From: Bacillota bacterium
GTDB lineage: Bacteria > Bacillota > Clostridia > Oscillospirales > Ruminococcaceae
NCBI GenBank assembly: GCA_023418925.1
Contig: JAEZYS010000014.1
Span: forward strand, 36,637 to 100,636
DNA: 64,000 nt
Reading direction: 5' to 3'
Part shown: positions 25,558 to 35,013 of the stretch, in pieces
Layout of the letters: each line of letters opens with the position of its first letter
Position numbering within the stretch: position 1 is the stretch's first letter
The notes under the pieces: model-generated
Database searches by the model: none
What the model was told of the DNA's origin: nothing
What the model saw: the letters and a program-made list of their open reading frames with translations, nothing else
Made by a program: the position numbers and the translations under genes

Positions 25558-26806
25558 AGAATTTATTTCGATGGCAATGACCAACCTGAAAGTAAATAAA
25601 ATGAGAGCATTTCTTACTATGCTTGGAATTATTATTGGTATCAGTGCGGTTATTACAATCACAACACTGGGCAATATCATGCAAAAGACTGTTACCAACG
25701 TCTATGAGGATTTCGGTATCAACATGATGGAGTTTTATCTTACATTCCGAGATGATAATGTCAGGGATTACTACGATTACAGTGACTTTTTCACTGATGA
25801 ATCCATAGAAGCAATGAAGACGAGATTTGGTGACCGAGTAACAGAAATCGGGATATCGACAAATAGTAACAGAGGCTCAACAAGGTTTGATGGCGAAGAT
25901 CTTGATTTAAAGGTAATTGGTGCTAATGCTGGATTGGTTAACTTTGGATTTTCTAAGCTTAGTGAAGGCAGATACATCAGTGACAACGACGTTACCAGAG
26001 CAAAACAGGTTTGTGTTATTTCTGATAAACAGGCTAAAAAGCTTTATGGCAGCATTAAAGATTCCATAGGAAAGACATTGACAGTAGATTTAAATCAAAA
26101 AAAATACGATTTTGTTATCATTGGTGTATTAAAAAATGAATCAAAAATGGGAGCAGCTGTACAGGATAGTATGCACGGAAAAGACTGGAGTACAGAACTT
26201 TATATCCCTTGTACTACTGCCCAGAAGCTTTCAGAACCTGATATGTTGGGAAGTTACTATTATTTTGATGTAGCAGCTGCTGATAATGAAAATCCAAAAG
26301 CACTTGCAATTGAAATTTCAGATTATTATAACAATTCCTATTACAGGAACAATGATTCATTTAAAGTTAAGTATTACACAGCTCAGGAAGAGCTTGACAC
26401 ATTCTCAAGTATGCTTGATGTTGTATCAACAATTATTACTGTAATCGCAGGAATTTCACTGCTGGTTGGCGGTATCGGCGTTATGAACATAATGCTTGTT
26501 TCCGTAACGGAACGTACAAGAGAAATCGGCGTAAGAAAAGCACTTGGAGCTCCAAACTCAGCAATCAGAGTACAGTTTATTATTGAATCAATGATTATCT
26601 GCCTTATTGGTGGTATTATAGGAATTATTCTTGGATTAATCCTTGGTAATGTTGCCGGTCTGATTGTAGGAACAATGGCACCGCCTTCTATTTCAGGTAT
26701 ATTTATGGCAGTAACATTCTCTATGGCCATCGGACTTTTCTTTGGATATTATCCGGCAAACAAAGCAGCAAAACTTGATCCAATTGACGCACTCAGATAC
26801 GAATAA
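25547..26806 (+). CDS. MacB/FtsX-type ABC permease, first paralogue
   Basis: 419-residue permease with an N-terminal membrane helix (MRAFLTMLGIIIGISAVI), a large extracellular MacB-type domain (about 45-290), and three C-terminal helices including GISLLVGGIGVMNIMLVSVTERTREIG and the family ending YPANKAAKLDPIDALRYE. It overlaps the ATPase gene and precedes a close paralogue; the two probably form a heterodimer around the shared ATPase. Confidence 0.93.
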   Translation: MSFKEFISMAMTNLKVNKMRAFLTMLGIIIGISAVITITTLGNIMQKTVTNVYEDFGINMMEFYLTFRDDNVRDYYDYSDFFTDESIEAMKTRFGDRVTEIGISTNSNRGSTRFDGEDLDLKVIGANAGLVNFGFSKLSEGRYISDNDVTRAKQVCVISDKQAKKLYGSIKDSIGKTLTVDLNQKKYDFVIIGVLKNESKMGAAVQDSMHGKDWSTELYIPCTTAQKLSEPDMLGSYYYFDVAAADNENPKALAIEISDYYNNSYYRNNDSFKVKYYTAQEELDTFSSMLDVVSTIITVIAGISLLVGGIGVMNIMLVSVTERTREIGVRKALGAPNSAIRVQFIIESMIICLIGGIIGIILGLILGNVAGLIVGTMAPPSISGIFMAVTFSMAIGLFFGYYPANKAAKLDPIDALRYE

Positions 26807-26820
26807 GGGGGTATAAGCAT

Positions 26821-28083
26821 ATGAATTTTAAAGAAAATATTATAGTTGCTATTACCAGCCTTAAAGCTAATAAGGGAAGAACTTTTCTTACAATGCTTGG
26901 AATTATTATTGCAATAAGTGCTGTAATTGGCATAACAACAGCAGGTGAAGTTGTAAAGAAAAATTTCAACCAGTCATTTGACAGCTTAGGAGTAAACTGT
27001 ATTGTAATTCAAATGAGCCGGAAAGAAGATCCTGTTAGAGATTACCAGAATACTGACGACTATCTTTCTGAAGAAGCTATTGATAGATTTGCAAAGAAAT
27101 TTGAAGGCAGATTTGAAAATATAGGAATTAATTCTTATGTAGCTCAGGGTAATACATACAATGACCATGAAGAATTAAAGCTTGATATTTATGGTACAAA
27201 TGAAGTTTATCTCGAGAAATTTGGATATGAAGAGTTGGTAGTTGGTCGTTTTATAAGCAAAAATGATGTTGAGCGTAAGAAATCCGTTTGTTTAATCTCA
27301 GATAAGCAGGCAGAAAAACTCTTCGGTAGTTATGCTGCAGCACTCGGACAGTCAGTTACAGTTAATGCTAATGAATCAGTACTTGACTATACAGTTGTCG
27401 GAGTATACAAATATGAGCTAACATCTGGAATGTCAGCAAGCCTTTCTGCAATGGGTGAAGATTGGAGTACAAGCTTCTACATTCCAATCTCAACTGCTCA
27501 GAAGAACTACTATCCAGATAATATGGGAAATTACGAGTACTTCTTTATAAACGGAAGTGAAGATGAGGACCCTACAGAACTTGGAATTGAAATTAGAGAT
27601 TACTTTAACGATACGCTATACAAAAACAATGACTCATTTGAGGCATCATATACATCTCTTGAAGAACAGCTTAAGACCTTCAATGACATTTTTGATGTTT
27701 TAACAACTGTAATAGTTGTTATTTCAGGAATATCACTTCTGGTAGGTGGTATAGGTGTTATGAACATTATGCTTGTTTCAGTTACAGAACGTACAAGAGA
27801 AATAGGAATAAGAAAAGCTCTTGGTGCTCCTAATTCAGCAATCAGACTTCAGTTTATCACTGAATCTATTATCATGTGTCTTATAGGAGGAGTAATCGGA
27901 ATAATTCTGGGACTTATTCTCGGAAATATTGCCGGAATGATTGTTGATACAATGGCAGCACCTTCAGTTACAGGCATCATTGTCGCTGTTCTGTTCTCTA
28001 CAGCAACCGGTATATTCTTTGGATATTACCCTGCAAACAAAGCAGCAAAGCTTGATCCGATTGAAGCACTCAGGTTTGAATAA
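26821..28083 (+). CDS. MacB/FtsX-type ABC permease, second paralogue
   Basis: 420 residues, same layout as the preceding permease with near-identical C-terminal helices (SVTERTREIGIRKALGAPNSA, YPANKAAKLDPIEALRFE) but a clearly diverged extracellular domain. An AAGGGGGT ribosome binding site lies just upstream. Tandem duplication followed by divergence of the outer domain is the simplest reading. Confidence 0.93.
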   Translation: MNFKENIIVAITSLKANKGRTFLTMLGIIIAISAVIGITTAGEVVKKNFNQSFDSLGVNCIVIQMSRKEDPVRDYQNTDDYLSEEAIDRFAKKFEGRFENIGINSYVAQGNTYNDHEELKLDIYGTNEVYLEKFGYEELVVGRFISKNDVERKKSVCLISDKQAEKLFGSYAAALGQSVTVNANESVLDYTVVGVYKYELTSGMSASLSAMGEDWSTSFYIPISTAQKNYYPDNMGNYEYFFINGSEDEDPTELGIEIRDYFNDTLYKNNDSFEASYTSLEEQLKTFNDIFDVLTTVIVVISGISLLVGGIGVMNIMLVSVTERTREIGIRKALGAPNSAIRLQFITESIIMCLIGGVIGIILGLILGNIAGMIVDTMAAPSVTGIIVAVLFSTATGIFFGYYPANKAAKLDPIEALRFE

Positions 28084-28159
28084 ACAGGCACTTCTCTTTT
28101 ATGGCTATCTTCATTCTGACTGCACTGTGCAGCTCAGGTTATATACCCTCTTTTTTTCG

Positions 28160-28191
28160 CAGGCTCCCGGCATGAAAATGTCAGGAGCCTG
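28160..28191 (+). terminator. terminator of the export operon
   Basis: CAGGCTCC / GGAGCCTG stem (with inner CAT/ATG pairing) followed by TACCCTTTT. Confidence 0.8.
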
Positions 28192-28272
28192 TACCCTTTT
28201 AAACATATAAATTTTTTATAAACTTTAATTGTATTATAAGCAAAACTTTGTCGGATAATATTAAAAAAAGTA

Positions 28273-28301
28273 TTGAAAAAACATCTAAAAATTGATACAA
28301 T
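28273..28301 (+). promoter_or_regulatory. promoter of pyrB
   Basis: TTGAAA, 17-base spacer, TACAAT, about 30 bases ahead of the start codon. No PyrR-type attenuator was recognised in the short leader. Confidence 0.6.
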
Positions 28302-28336
28302 AAATTGAATACAATATTGAAAGGTGATTTCTTAAT

Positions 28337-29425
28337 ATGAAAATAACCTCCGGATATACTAACCTGATTGATTTGAATGATCACCCTGTTGAATGGTGGA
28401 ACAAAATTATTTCCTTAGGTTCCGAAATAGCTGATAATCCTGATATTTATTCACATAAGTGTTCAGGAAAAATTATGGCTACTCTGTTCTATGAGCCATC
28501 AACAAGAACACAAATGTCATTTCAGACTGCAATGCTGCGACTTGGCGGCACAATCATCGGTTTTGACAATCCTGCTACTTCATCAGTTGCAAAAGGGGAA
28601 AACCTCAAGGACACCACAAAAATAGTTTCAAGCTATGCTGATATTATGGTAATGCGTCATCCATCAGAAGGCTCTGCAAAAGCAGCCGCTTTAACCGCAG
28701 AATGTCCTATCATAAATGCAGGTGACGGCGGACACCTCCACCCTACACAGACTCTCACCGACCTACTTACACTTTCTAAAGAAAAAGGACACCTTGATAA
28801 TCTTACTGTCGGACTATGCGGAGATCTTAAGAATGGAAGAACAGTTCATTCTCTATGTAAGGCACTTTCATGCTATAAGAACAACAAGTTCGTTTTTATC
28901 TCAACAAAAGAACTACAAATGCCTTCATATATCAAGGATATCCTTACTGCAAGCAACTGCGCATTTAAAGAAGTTTCTTCAATCGAAGAAGCAATTGGTT
29001 CGCTTGATATGCTTTACATGACACGAATTCAGCGTGAACGTTTTGAATCTGACGAAGAATATTTTGCACAGAAAGATGTTTACTGTCTTGACCGAGCAAA
29101 AATGTTGAAAGCTAAAAAGAATATGATTGTTCTTCATCCGCTTCCAAGAGTAGATGAAATAGCAATTGAAGTTGATGACGACCCAAGAGCAATGTATTTC
29201 AAACAGGCCAAATATGGCATGTATGTTAGAATGGCACTAATTATTACTATGCTTGAAGAACAGAAACCAATGGTACTCCTTTCAGGTCATTCATTGAAAG
29301 GAAATGAATGTACAAATCCTAAGTGCATAACTCACAAGGAAACCTATCTTCCAAAGAATTTCCGTGGAAACGGAGATACGCTTGAATGTGAATACTGCGA
29401 TGAAAGGTATCTTCAGAAAATATAA
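28337..29425 (+). CDS. pyrB: aspartate carbamoyltransferase with C-terminal PyrI-like zinc domain
   Basis: Makes carbamoyl aspartate in pyrimidine synthesis. The carbamoyl-phosphate site LFYEPSTRTQMSF is near residue 50, with VMRHPSEGSA, DGGHLHPTQTLTDLL and the aspartate-binding HPLPRVDEI near 270. Catalytic chains normally end near residue 310. Here about 50 residues follow with CTNPKCITHKE and CEYCDERY, a four-cysteine zinc site resembling the end of the regulatory chain PyrI, but the allosteric nucleotide-binding part of PyrI is absent. The tail may aid trimer assembly without allostery (inference). Confidence 0.92.
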   Translation: MKITSGYTNLIDLNDHPVEWWNKIISLGSEIADNPDIYSHKCSGKIMATLFYEPSTRTQMSFQTAMLRLGGTIIGFDNPATSSVAKGENLKDTTKIVSSYADIMVMRHPSEGSAKAAALTAECPIINAGDGGHLHPTQTLTDLLTLSKEKGHLDNLTVGLCGDLKNGRTVHSLCKALSCYKNNKFVFISTKELQMPSYIKDILTASNCAFKEVSSIEEAIGSLDMLYMTRIQRERFESDEEYFAQKDVYCLDRAKMLKAKKNMIVLHPLPRVDEIAIEVDDDPRAMYFKQAKYGMYVRMALIITMLEEQKPMVLLSGHSLKGNECTNPKCITHKETYLPKNFRGNGDTLECEYCDERYLQKI

Positions 29426-29471
29426 AAAACTTTTTATTAAGACATTATTATATTAAAACATGGTGAAAAAT

Positions 29472-30422
29472 ATGAAATTGAAAACGCATATACTGCTTAG
29501 TATTACTATACTTCTGATGAGTATTAGTTTATCAGCATGCAATTCTAAGCAGGAAGAAATCAATACCAGCGTTATCTCTGAACAAACAACTTTAAGTTTA
29601 CAACAAACTGAAATAGAAACAGAAAGCGACAGTTTTTTAGTTGCAGATGAACCTGAAATAATAACTGCGGACTATACGGAAATGTTCCAATCCATTAATG
29701 GATGCACTGTTATTTATGATACATTAGAAAACAAATATATTTATTTCAATGAGGATGACTGTAAAACAAGAGTATCTCCTAATTCAACTTTTAAAATAGT
29801 CTCAACTCTGGTTGGACTTCATAATCAGGTAATTACCTCCGAAGAAAGTAAGATGGGATATGATGGTACTCAATACCCAAATGAAACATGGAACGCTGAT
29901 TTGGGCTTAAAAGAAGCTTTTCAGTATTCTTGTGTATGGTATTACAAAAAGTTGGTTGAAAGCACAGGACAAGATGTTTTTCAGAAAGAAGTATCTGAAT
30001 TAAATTATGGAAATTGTGATATTTCAAACTGGCTTGGAAATGGCACAGATACCCGTGCTTTTTGGCTGGACTCTTCCCTGAAAATATCACCTGTGGAACA
30101 GATAGAAATTATGCGCAGTATTTTTGAAGGAAACACTATTTATTCTGAATCAGAAGTGATGATTCTTAAAAATATCATGCTGACAGAAACTGATGGACCT
30201 GAAAAGATTTACGGAAAAACAGGTACAGGAACGATGGGTAATGCATGGTATGTTGGCTTTGTTGAAAAAGAAGATAATAAAATTTATTTTGCAATACACC
30301 TGAATGATAATGAATCAAAACAAGTTTACGGTGCGAAAGCAAAAGAAATAGCTCTTGATATTATTTATGATTATATAAAAAAACAACCGCCCATCAGGAC
30401 GGTTACTTTTTTTAAAGTTTAA
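29472..30422 (+). CDS. class D (OXA-type) beta-lactamase-like lipoprotein
   Basis: Secreted lipoprotein with lipobox SISLSAC and a Ser/Thr/Glu-rich linker. It then has a penicilloyl-serine transferase domain with all class D marks in order: STFK (active-site Ser and Lys), YSCVWYYK (SxV), NYGNCD (YGN), FWLDSSLKISPVEQI, and KTGTG. WYVGFVEKEDNKIYFAI near the end also matches this class. It may hydrolyse beta-lactams or act as a binding or sensor protein; activity is not proven by motifs. The start at 29472 is preferred because GGTGA lies before it. The last codons overlap a terminator. Confidence 0.85.
   Translation: MKLKTHILLSITILLMSISLSACNSKQEEINTSVISEQTTLSLQQTEIETESDSFLVADEPEIITADYTEMFQSINGCTVIYDTLENKYIYFNEDDCKTRVSPNSTFKIVSTLVGLHNQVITSEESKMGYDGTQYPNETWNADLGLKEAFQYSCVWYYKKLVESTGQDVFQKEVSELNYGNCDISNWLGNGTDTRAFWLDSSLKISPVEQIEIMRSIFEGNTIYSESEVMILKNIMLTETDGPEKIYGKTGTGTMGNAWYVGFVEKEDNKIYFAIHLNDNESKQVYGAKAKEIALDIIYDYIKKQPPIRTVTFFKV
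30385..30404 (+). terminator. terminator within the 3' end of the beta-lactamase-like gene
   Basis: AACCG...CGGTT stem with two inner GC pairs, followed by ACTTTTTTT, all inside the last 13 codons. Confidence 0.7.
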
Positions 30423-30432
30423 TTCAGACTGA

Positions 30433-31587
30433 TTATCTTGTTGCATTCATTTTCAGACGATAATCATCTTTAAGCTTCTGAAGTCTTACTGCATCTTCAG
30501 CACGCTTAATCTTTGCCTCTTCCTGAATCTTCTTTGTTTCTTCAATACCGCTTACAATTGTCTGCCATGTCTGTTCAAGAGTTTCTACCTTGATAGAGCT
30601 GTTAGCAGTAAGCTGAGTTGTAAGCTTTGTCTGAAGAACTGTATTCTCGGCATTTTTAATAAGAAGTTCATTTGTCTTATCATCAAGAGCCTTCATTGCA
30701 TCTGCCTGAACACGCTGACGCTTCAGCATAATTGCCTGAGCAAGTGACTGCTTGAAGATAGGCATTGTTATAATGAATGCAGAGTTAATCTTTCTGATAA
30801 GGTTAAGGTTTGAGAACTGCATTGATTTTAACATAGGAACTGTCTGCATAGCAACGTTTTCTGCAATCTTAAGATCCATTACACGCTGTTCCATAATCTG
30901 TCTTGTCTGTTCAAGTGTCTGAAGATCCATTGCAACAGCACCTGAATCAGGTTCACTTTCAAGCTTCTTACGATAATCAGCGATATAAGTATCAAGTTCC
31001 TGACAAGCCTGTTCACCAGCCATAATATATTTAAGCAAGTCCTTATAATACTGGATATTTGCATTGAACATCGTTTCAAGCTTAATGTTGGAAGCTTCAA
31101 TTTCAGTTTCATAACTCTTTAACTGAACATAAACCTTATCAACATCTTCACCCATTGTATGATACTTTGCAAGTATCTTGTCAAGCTGTTTCTTCAGGTT
31201 TCCGAAAAATGTTTTCTTTTCTTCGGTAATCTCCTTAGAGTCAAATTGATCCATAATATTAGCAAGGTGCTGGAGAAGCATTCCTGAATCGTTTATTTGT
31301 TCCATATTCATAGAATTAAGGACCTGATCAGAAGCTTTTGAAATTTCAAGAGCAACGTCATTACCAAACTTAACAATAGAATTTGTATCGTTAATATTAA
31401 TTGTGCTGACAAGCTTGTTTACTTCTTCGTTCTTTACAAGGTCATTCTTTAACTGATTTGTTGTATCAACGATTGAAAATGTCTCCTGCTTTGCAATCTG
31501 TATATTCATAGCATTAGGCATAGCATCAGGGGTGGCTGTTGTTACCTCCTGTGCATTTTCACTTGATGGATTAAACTGTAAAGCCAT
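30433..31587 (-). CDS. telA: TelA-family toxic anion resistance protein
   Basis: 384-residue mostly helical cytosolic protein of the TelA (YceH/YaaN) family: FGNDVALEISKASDQVL, a long helical centre, and the conserved ALAQAIMLKRQRVQADAMKA-type region (seen as SLAQAIMLKRQRVQADAM) and KTNELLIKNAE near residue 310. TelA members are associated with tellurite and other stress resistance; molecular function is uncertain. It is downstream of and nearly abuts yceG (2 bases), the same pair as Bacillus yceG-yceH. Confidence 0.88.
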   Translation of the reverse strand: MALQFNPSSENAQEVTTATPDAMPNAMNIQIAKQETFSIVDTTNQLKNDLVKNEEVNKLVSTININDTNSIVKFGNDVALEISKASDQVLNSMNMEQINDSGMLLQHLANIMDQFDSKEITEEKKTFFGNLKKQLDKILAKYHTMGEDVDKVYVQLKSYETEIEASNIKLETMFNANIQYYKDLLKYIMAGEQACQELDTYIADYRKKLESEPDSGAVAMDLQTLEQTRQIMEQRVMDLKIAENVAMQTVPMLKSMQFSNLNLIRKINSAFIITMPIFKQSLAQAIMLKRQRVQADAMKALDDKTNELLIKNAENTVLQTKLTTQLTANSSIKVETLEQTWQTIVSGIEETKKIQEEAKIKRAEDAVRLQKLKDDYRLKMNATR

Positions 31588-31589
31588 AA

Positions 31590-33212
31590 TTATTTTCGTC
31601 CTTTCTTAAATAGTTTATTGAAAAAACCTGAGTTACTCGATTGTGCCGGCGCTGCGGCTGGAATTTTAAATTTTGGAATAGTAGCATTATAAACAAACTC
31701 ATTCATTGTATAGCATTCGTAAGCCTTCTCATTGACATATGTTTCAATATTCTTATACCCTGTCGGAGTATAAATCAAAATGTCAAAGCCGAGAAGGTTA
31801 TACAGAACAAGCTGTATACATTCAATTATACTAAAAGTATCTTCAATTGCATCAATAACAATATACTTTGGAGTTGCTTTTGTAAAGTCAAACTTCTGAA
31901 CAATTCTTAAGATATTCTTATCAAGGTTAAGACCGACATACATAACCTGCTCAACAAGTTCATCACCTTCAAGCTTTATAAAGCCGCTGTCCACAGCCTC
32001 TTGCATTTTGTCAAGAATCAAATCCTGAATCTTATCAGGCAGGAAAGAATATCTGTTAATAGGAGAAGCCTTTATCTGTTCAATAAAGAGAGTTTTTCCG
32101 CTGTAATATGGTTTGTATGCTTGTAGTGAATACTGATCGCTTCTTTTATATGCTGGTGCTTTTATAGCAAGAACTGTGTTTGGGGTAAGCTTTTCCCTGA
32201 TGTCATCCCAATAGTCACTGATTTTTGCATCTGTAACACCGTTGATTTTAGCAAATATATTCGGAACAAGAACCTTTTCATCTCTTACATCAAAACCCGA
32301 ACGGTACTTTGCATCTTGATGCCACAGTATATTAATTTCGTCATATGTTGTTTTAAGCGTCATTGACTGCATTTTACTGAACTGGAAGTCCCTGAACATT
32401 GTATTGTCACCGTACAGCATTTTATCAAGTTCACGTTCAGCCGAATAAGCAACCGTCGCAACCTTTGCCTTGACAAGCTTATCAGGAAAAGGCATGTTAG
32501 GAACTGAAGTTGTCAGGTCAAAAATCTGCATTCTGTCATCAATATTGTTTTTGTTGACAGTCTCAAGAACTGCTCTGTCACTTGAAAAATAAACCACATC
32601 TATTCCAATACAAGACATAAAGTAAAGAAACATCATTTCAGTAGCTGTAATAACGCCATAATACATGATAACAGGAATTTCGCTGTTCTTATTAATAAAC
32701 CCCGGATTTTTACAGATACGGTTCATCCATGTAATAATTTTTACTCCGGTATTGAATATTTTTCCCGGTGTCTCCTCCATCATATTAAGGAGCATCTTAT
32801 TGATAGTTTTTCTCCCGAATTCAGTCCTCAAACTATCATTTTCTATATTCACAAGGGCTGTTAAAGCGCTTATCATCTGCTTTTTGTCTGTCCTGTTTAC
32901 AGTTTTAAAGCCAGTCACCTCATCAGGCTCTGGATTCCGCATTTCATGGTCTATAAAAATAAGCAGTTTCGAAGACTTTATTATATCATCCTTCAAAGTG
33001 TACAGCATGTTGTTGTATGTGTCGCTGTCCTGAGGACATCCAATCATAGCTGCATAATAAACAGGTATTAACTCACCCTCGGTAAAATGTCCGCCTCTTG
33101 ATGCCAGTCTTGTTTTATGACTTTCCAGAATATCCTTAGGCAAAGATTCAGCCGCAGACGAAATTACCTCTACTCCGAGATTTCTTTCGGTTGAAAACCC
33201 CTCAAACTTCAT
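31590..33212 (-). CDS. yceG: YceG-like family protein
   Basis: 540-residue protein, partner of TelA. I recognise it from the gene pair and from the overall YceG_bac layout: an N-terminal region with GELIPVYYAAMIGCPQDSDTYNN, SKLLIFIDHEMRNP, VPVIMYYGVITATEMMFLYF-type segment, FNKAMLVEQIKASPINRYSFL-like stretch and DILIYTPTGYKNIETYV near the C-terminus. No enzymatic motif is evident. In Bacillus the pair lies with ter-type stress genes; none is present here. The start at 33212 is fixed by GGAGGTCAGG. Confidence 0.75.
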   Translation of the reverse strand: MKFEGFSTERNLGVEVISSAAESLPKDILESHKTRLASRGGHFTEGELIPVYYAAMIGCPQDSDTYNNMLYTLKDDIIKSSKLLIFIDHEMRNPEPDEVTGFKTVNRTDKKQMISALTALVNIENDSLRTEFGRKTINKMLLNMMEETPGKIFNTGVKIITWMNRICKNPGFINKNSEIPVIMYYGVITATEMMFLYFMSCIGIDVVYFSSDRAVLETVNKNNIDDRMQIFDLTTSVPNMPFPDKLVKAKVATVAYSAERELDKMLYGDNTMFRDFQFSKMQSMTLKTTYDEINILWHQDAKYRSGFDVRDEKVLVPNIFAKINGVTDAKISDYWDDIREKLTPNTVLAIKAPAYKRSDQYSLQAYKPYYSGKTLFIEQIKASPINRYSFLPDKIQDLILDKMQEAVDSGFIKLEGDELVEQVMYVGLNLDKNILRIVQKFDFTKATPKYIVIDAIEDTFSIIECIQLVLYNLLGFDILIYTPTGYKNIETYVNEKAYECYTMNEFVYNATIPKFKIPAAAPAQSSNSGFFNKLFKKGRK

Positions 33213-33392
33213 CCTGACCTCCACACCTTTATGCCGAAAACTTTATTATTTTTTCTAATAATTATATAAGATTATTGATAAAAAAATATACAGGCGGCAA
33301 GATGTTTTATTTTAATTTTATTCTATTCAAGTATACTATATTCTATATAATATGTCAATAGTATTGTATTACATTCTGATAAATTACACAGT

Positions 33393-33421
33393 TTGACATT
33401 AAATTTATGATATGGTATAAT
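33393..33421 (+). promoter_or_regulatory. consensus promoter of the DUF5685 gene
   Basis: TTGACA, 17-base spacer, TATAAT: full consensus. The surrounding 33225-33487 also must hold the divergent yceG promoter, which I could not place. Confidence 0.85.
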
Positions 33422-33487
33422 AATTTTAATAATAACTTTGTTTGCAATTCTTTTTTTATAAAAAAATTATAGCAAAAGGAGGCAGTT

Positions 33488-34312
33488 ATGTTCAGATATA
33501 TCAAGCCATACAAGCCTCATTTAAATTCTCAGGAATATGATAAATATAAAAAATTGTGTGCAGGCTTTATCAGTTATATCCGTAAAGAATACGGAACAAA
33601 TTGCAGAAAGCTTCTGAAAAATAATTATAATTTTCTGGCAGTACTGCAGAGTGCATTGAATGATGTCTCTGACTATTCAGATGCAGGCAACTATGATGTT
33701 GCATCAGCTTGCTCAGTAATGATATTGTATCACACATTATCCCAGAATCCTGTTCAGTTGAATGCAGGAAACGAAAAATTCTGCTCTGTAAAAAAAATGC
33801 TGATTACCAAACCATATAAAAAAGCATGCAGTAACTATCCTGAATTAGCTGTACAAATAAATCAGATATTCAGTGGTAATATTTCAAAACTATTACTGCT
33901 TGATAAATCATCTGAACCATCGGCTAAGTTAATGTCTGTTGTTGCATCAGCGCTGACAGATGATATAAAATTAAAGCAAAAACTCAATCGCTTTGGTTAT
34001 CTTGTCGGCAGATATATATATATTCTGAATGCATACAAATTAGTAGACAAGCATTTCAGGACATGCGCTGCAAATCCATTGATTGTCGGCAATTCTGCTG
34101 TAAACGATCTTGACATTGACGCTATAAATAAAAAAGTAAACGATAGTATCAATTTCACTCTTGGATCTCTTTCAGATATATATGTTGAACTTGAAATACA
34201 TAAATTAAAACCTATTCTTGATAATATTATTAACATAAGCCTGAAAAATGATTTCTATGAAACGCAGACATTGATTTCAACAAATAAACACAATAAAATT
34301 TTCAGCGATTGA
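33488..34312 (+). CDS. DUF5685-like protein of unknown function
   Basis: 274-residue, mostly helical soluble protein. The opening MFRYIKPYKPHLNSQEYDKY and the following helix match what I recall of DUF5685 (MFGYVKPxKPEL...), but the paired cysteines usually following in that family (CGLC) are replaced by LCAGF, and later cysteine pairs are missing. It may be a degenerate paralogue that lost a metal site. AAAGGAGGC precedes the start. It is followed after 22 bases by a membrane protein in the same orientation. Confidence 0.6.
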   Translation: MFRYIKPYKPHLNSQEYDKYKKLCAGFISYIRKEYGTNCRKLLKNNYNFLAVLQSALNDVSDYSDAGNYDVASACSVMILYHTLSQNPVQLNAGNEKFCSVKKMLITKPYKKACSNYPELAVQINQIFSGNISKLLLLDKSSEPSAKLMSVVASALTDDIKLKQKLNRFGYLVGRYIYILNAYKLVDKHFRTCAANPLIVGNSAVNDLDIDAINKKVNDSINFTLGSLSDIYVELEIHKLKPILDNIINISLKNDFYETQTLISTNKHNKIFSD

Positions 34313-34334
34313 ATTGCCTTCAGAGGATTTATAT

Positions 34335-34877
34335 ATGAAAAAAATTAGTTATAGAATTTCGTTGGGAGGCATAGCGGCTGCGATTTGCCTTCTTCTCATG
34401 TTTTTTACAGCTGTTTTTCCTATACTCAACATTGCTCTTCCGTTGTTTGCAGGAACACTTCTTGCTGTAGTTGCGATTGAAATAAATCCAGGTTGGGGAT
34501 TTGTGACATATGCTGCAGTAGCCTGTTTATCATTGTTTATTACTCCGGACAAGGATGCTGTTATCCTTTTCATTATGTTCTTTGGGTACTACCCTGTTCT
34601 AAAATCTCTTCTTGAAAAGATTAAAAGCAAGGTGCTTCAATGGATTATAAAGATTGCAGTTTTCAATGTTGCAATCATTGCTTCTTATTACATTATGATA
34701 AATGTTACGGGAACAATTGATTTAGTAGATGAATTTGATTTTCTCAAGGAGTATATTGTACCTGTGCTGCTTCTTGGGGGAAATGCAATCTTTGTGTTTT
34801 ATGATTACACGGTTTCAACAATGGTAAACTGCTATCTGAAATGGTTCAGACCTACATTCCTGAATAAGATGAAATAG
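34335..34877 (+). CDS. small integral membrane protein, possibly an ECF-type substrate-binding subunit
   Basis: 180 residues with about five membrane helices (first about 6-30, GGIAAAICLLLMFFTAVFPI). The helix layout and IAAAICLLLMF start resemble S components of ECF vitamin transporters, but no ligand class can be assigned and no ECF ATPases are nearby. The start at 34335 is chosen for AGAGGA upstream. It is cotranscribed with the DUF5685-like gene and closed by a strong terminator. Confidence 0.6.
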   Translation: MKKISYRISLGGIAAAICLLLMFFTAVFPILNIALPLFAGTLLAVVAIEINPGWGFVTYAAVACLSLFITPDKDAVILFIMFFGYYPVLKSLLEKIKSKVLQWIIKIAVFNVAIIASYYIMINVTGTIDLVDEFDFLKEYIVPVLLLGGNAIFVFYDYTVSTMVNCYLKWFRPTFLNKMK

Positions 34878-34881
34878 TTTT

Positions 34882-34920
34882 ATATCCTGATACAATTAAC
34901 ATATGATTGTATCAGGATAT
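34882..34920 (+). terminator. strong terminator after the membrane protein gene
   Basis: Perfect 15-bp stem ATATCCTGATACAAT / ATTGTATCAGGATAT followed by seven or more T. Confidence 0.93.
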
Positions 34921-35013
34921 TTTTTTTATACAGTTATTTAGACAATTCTGTAGGTACAGAATGATATTCTTTTATTTATGAAAAAGTATGTTATGTGAAA
35001 TTTTTGTGTAATG

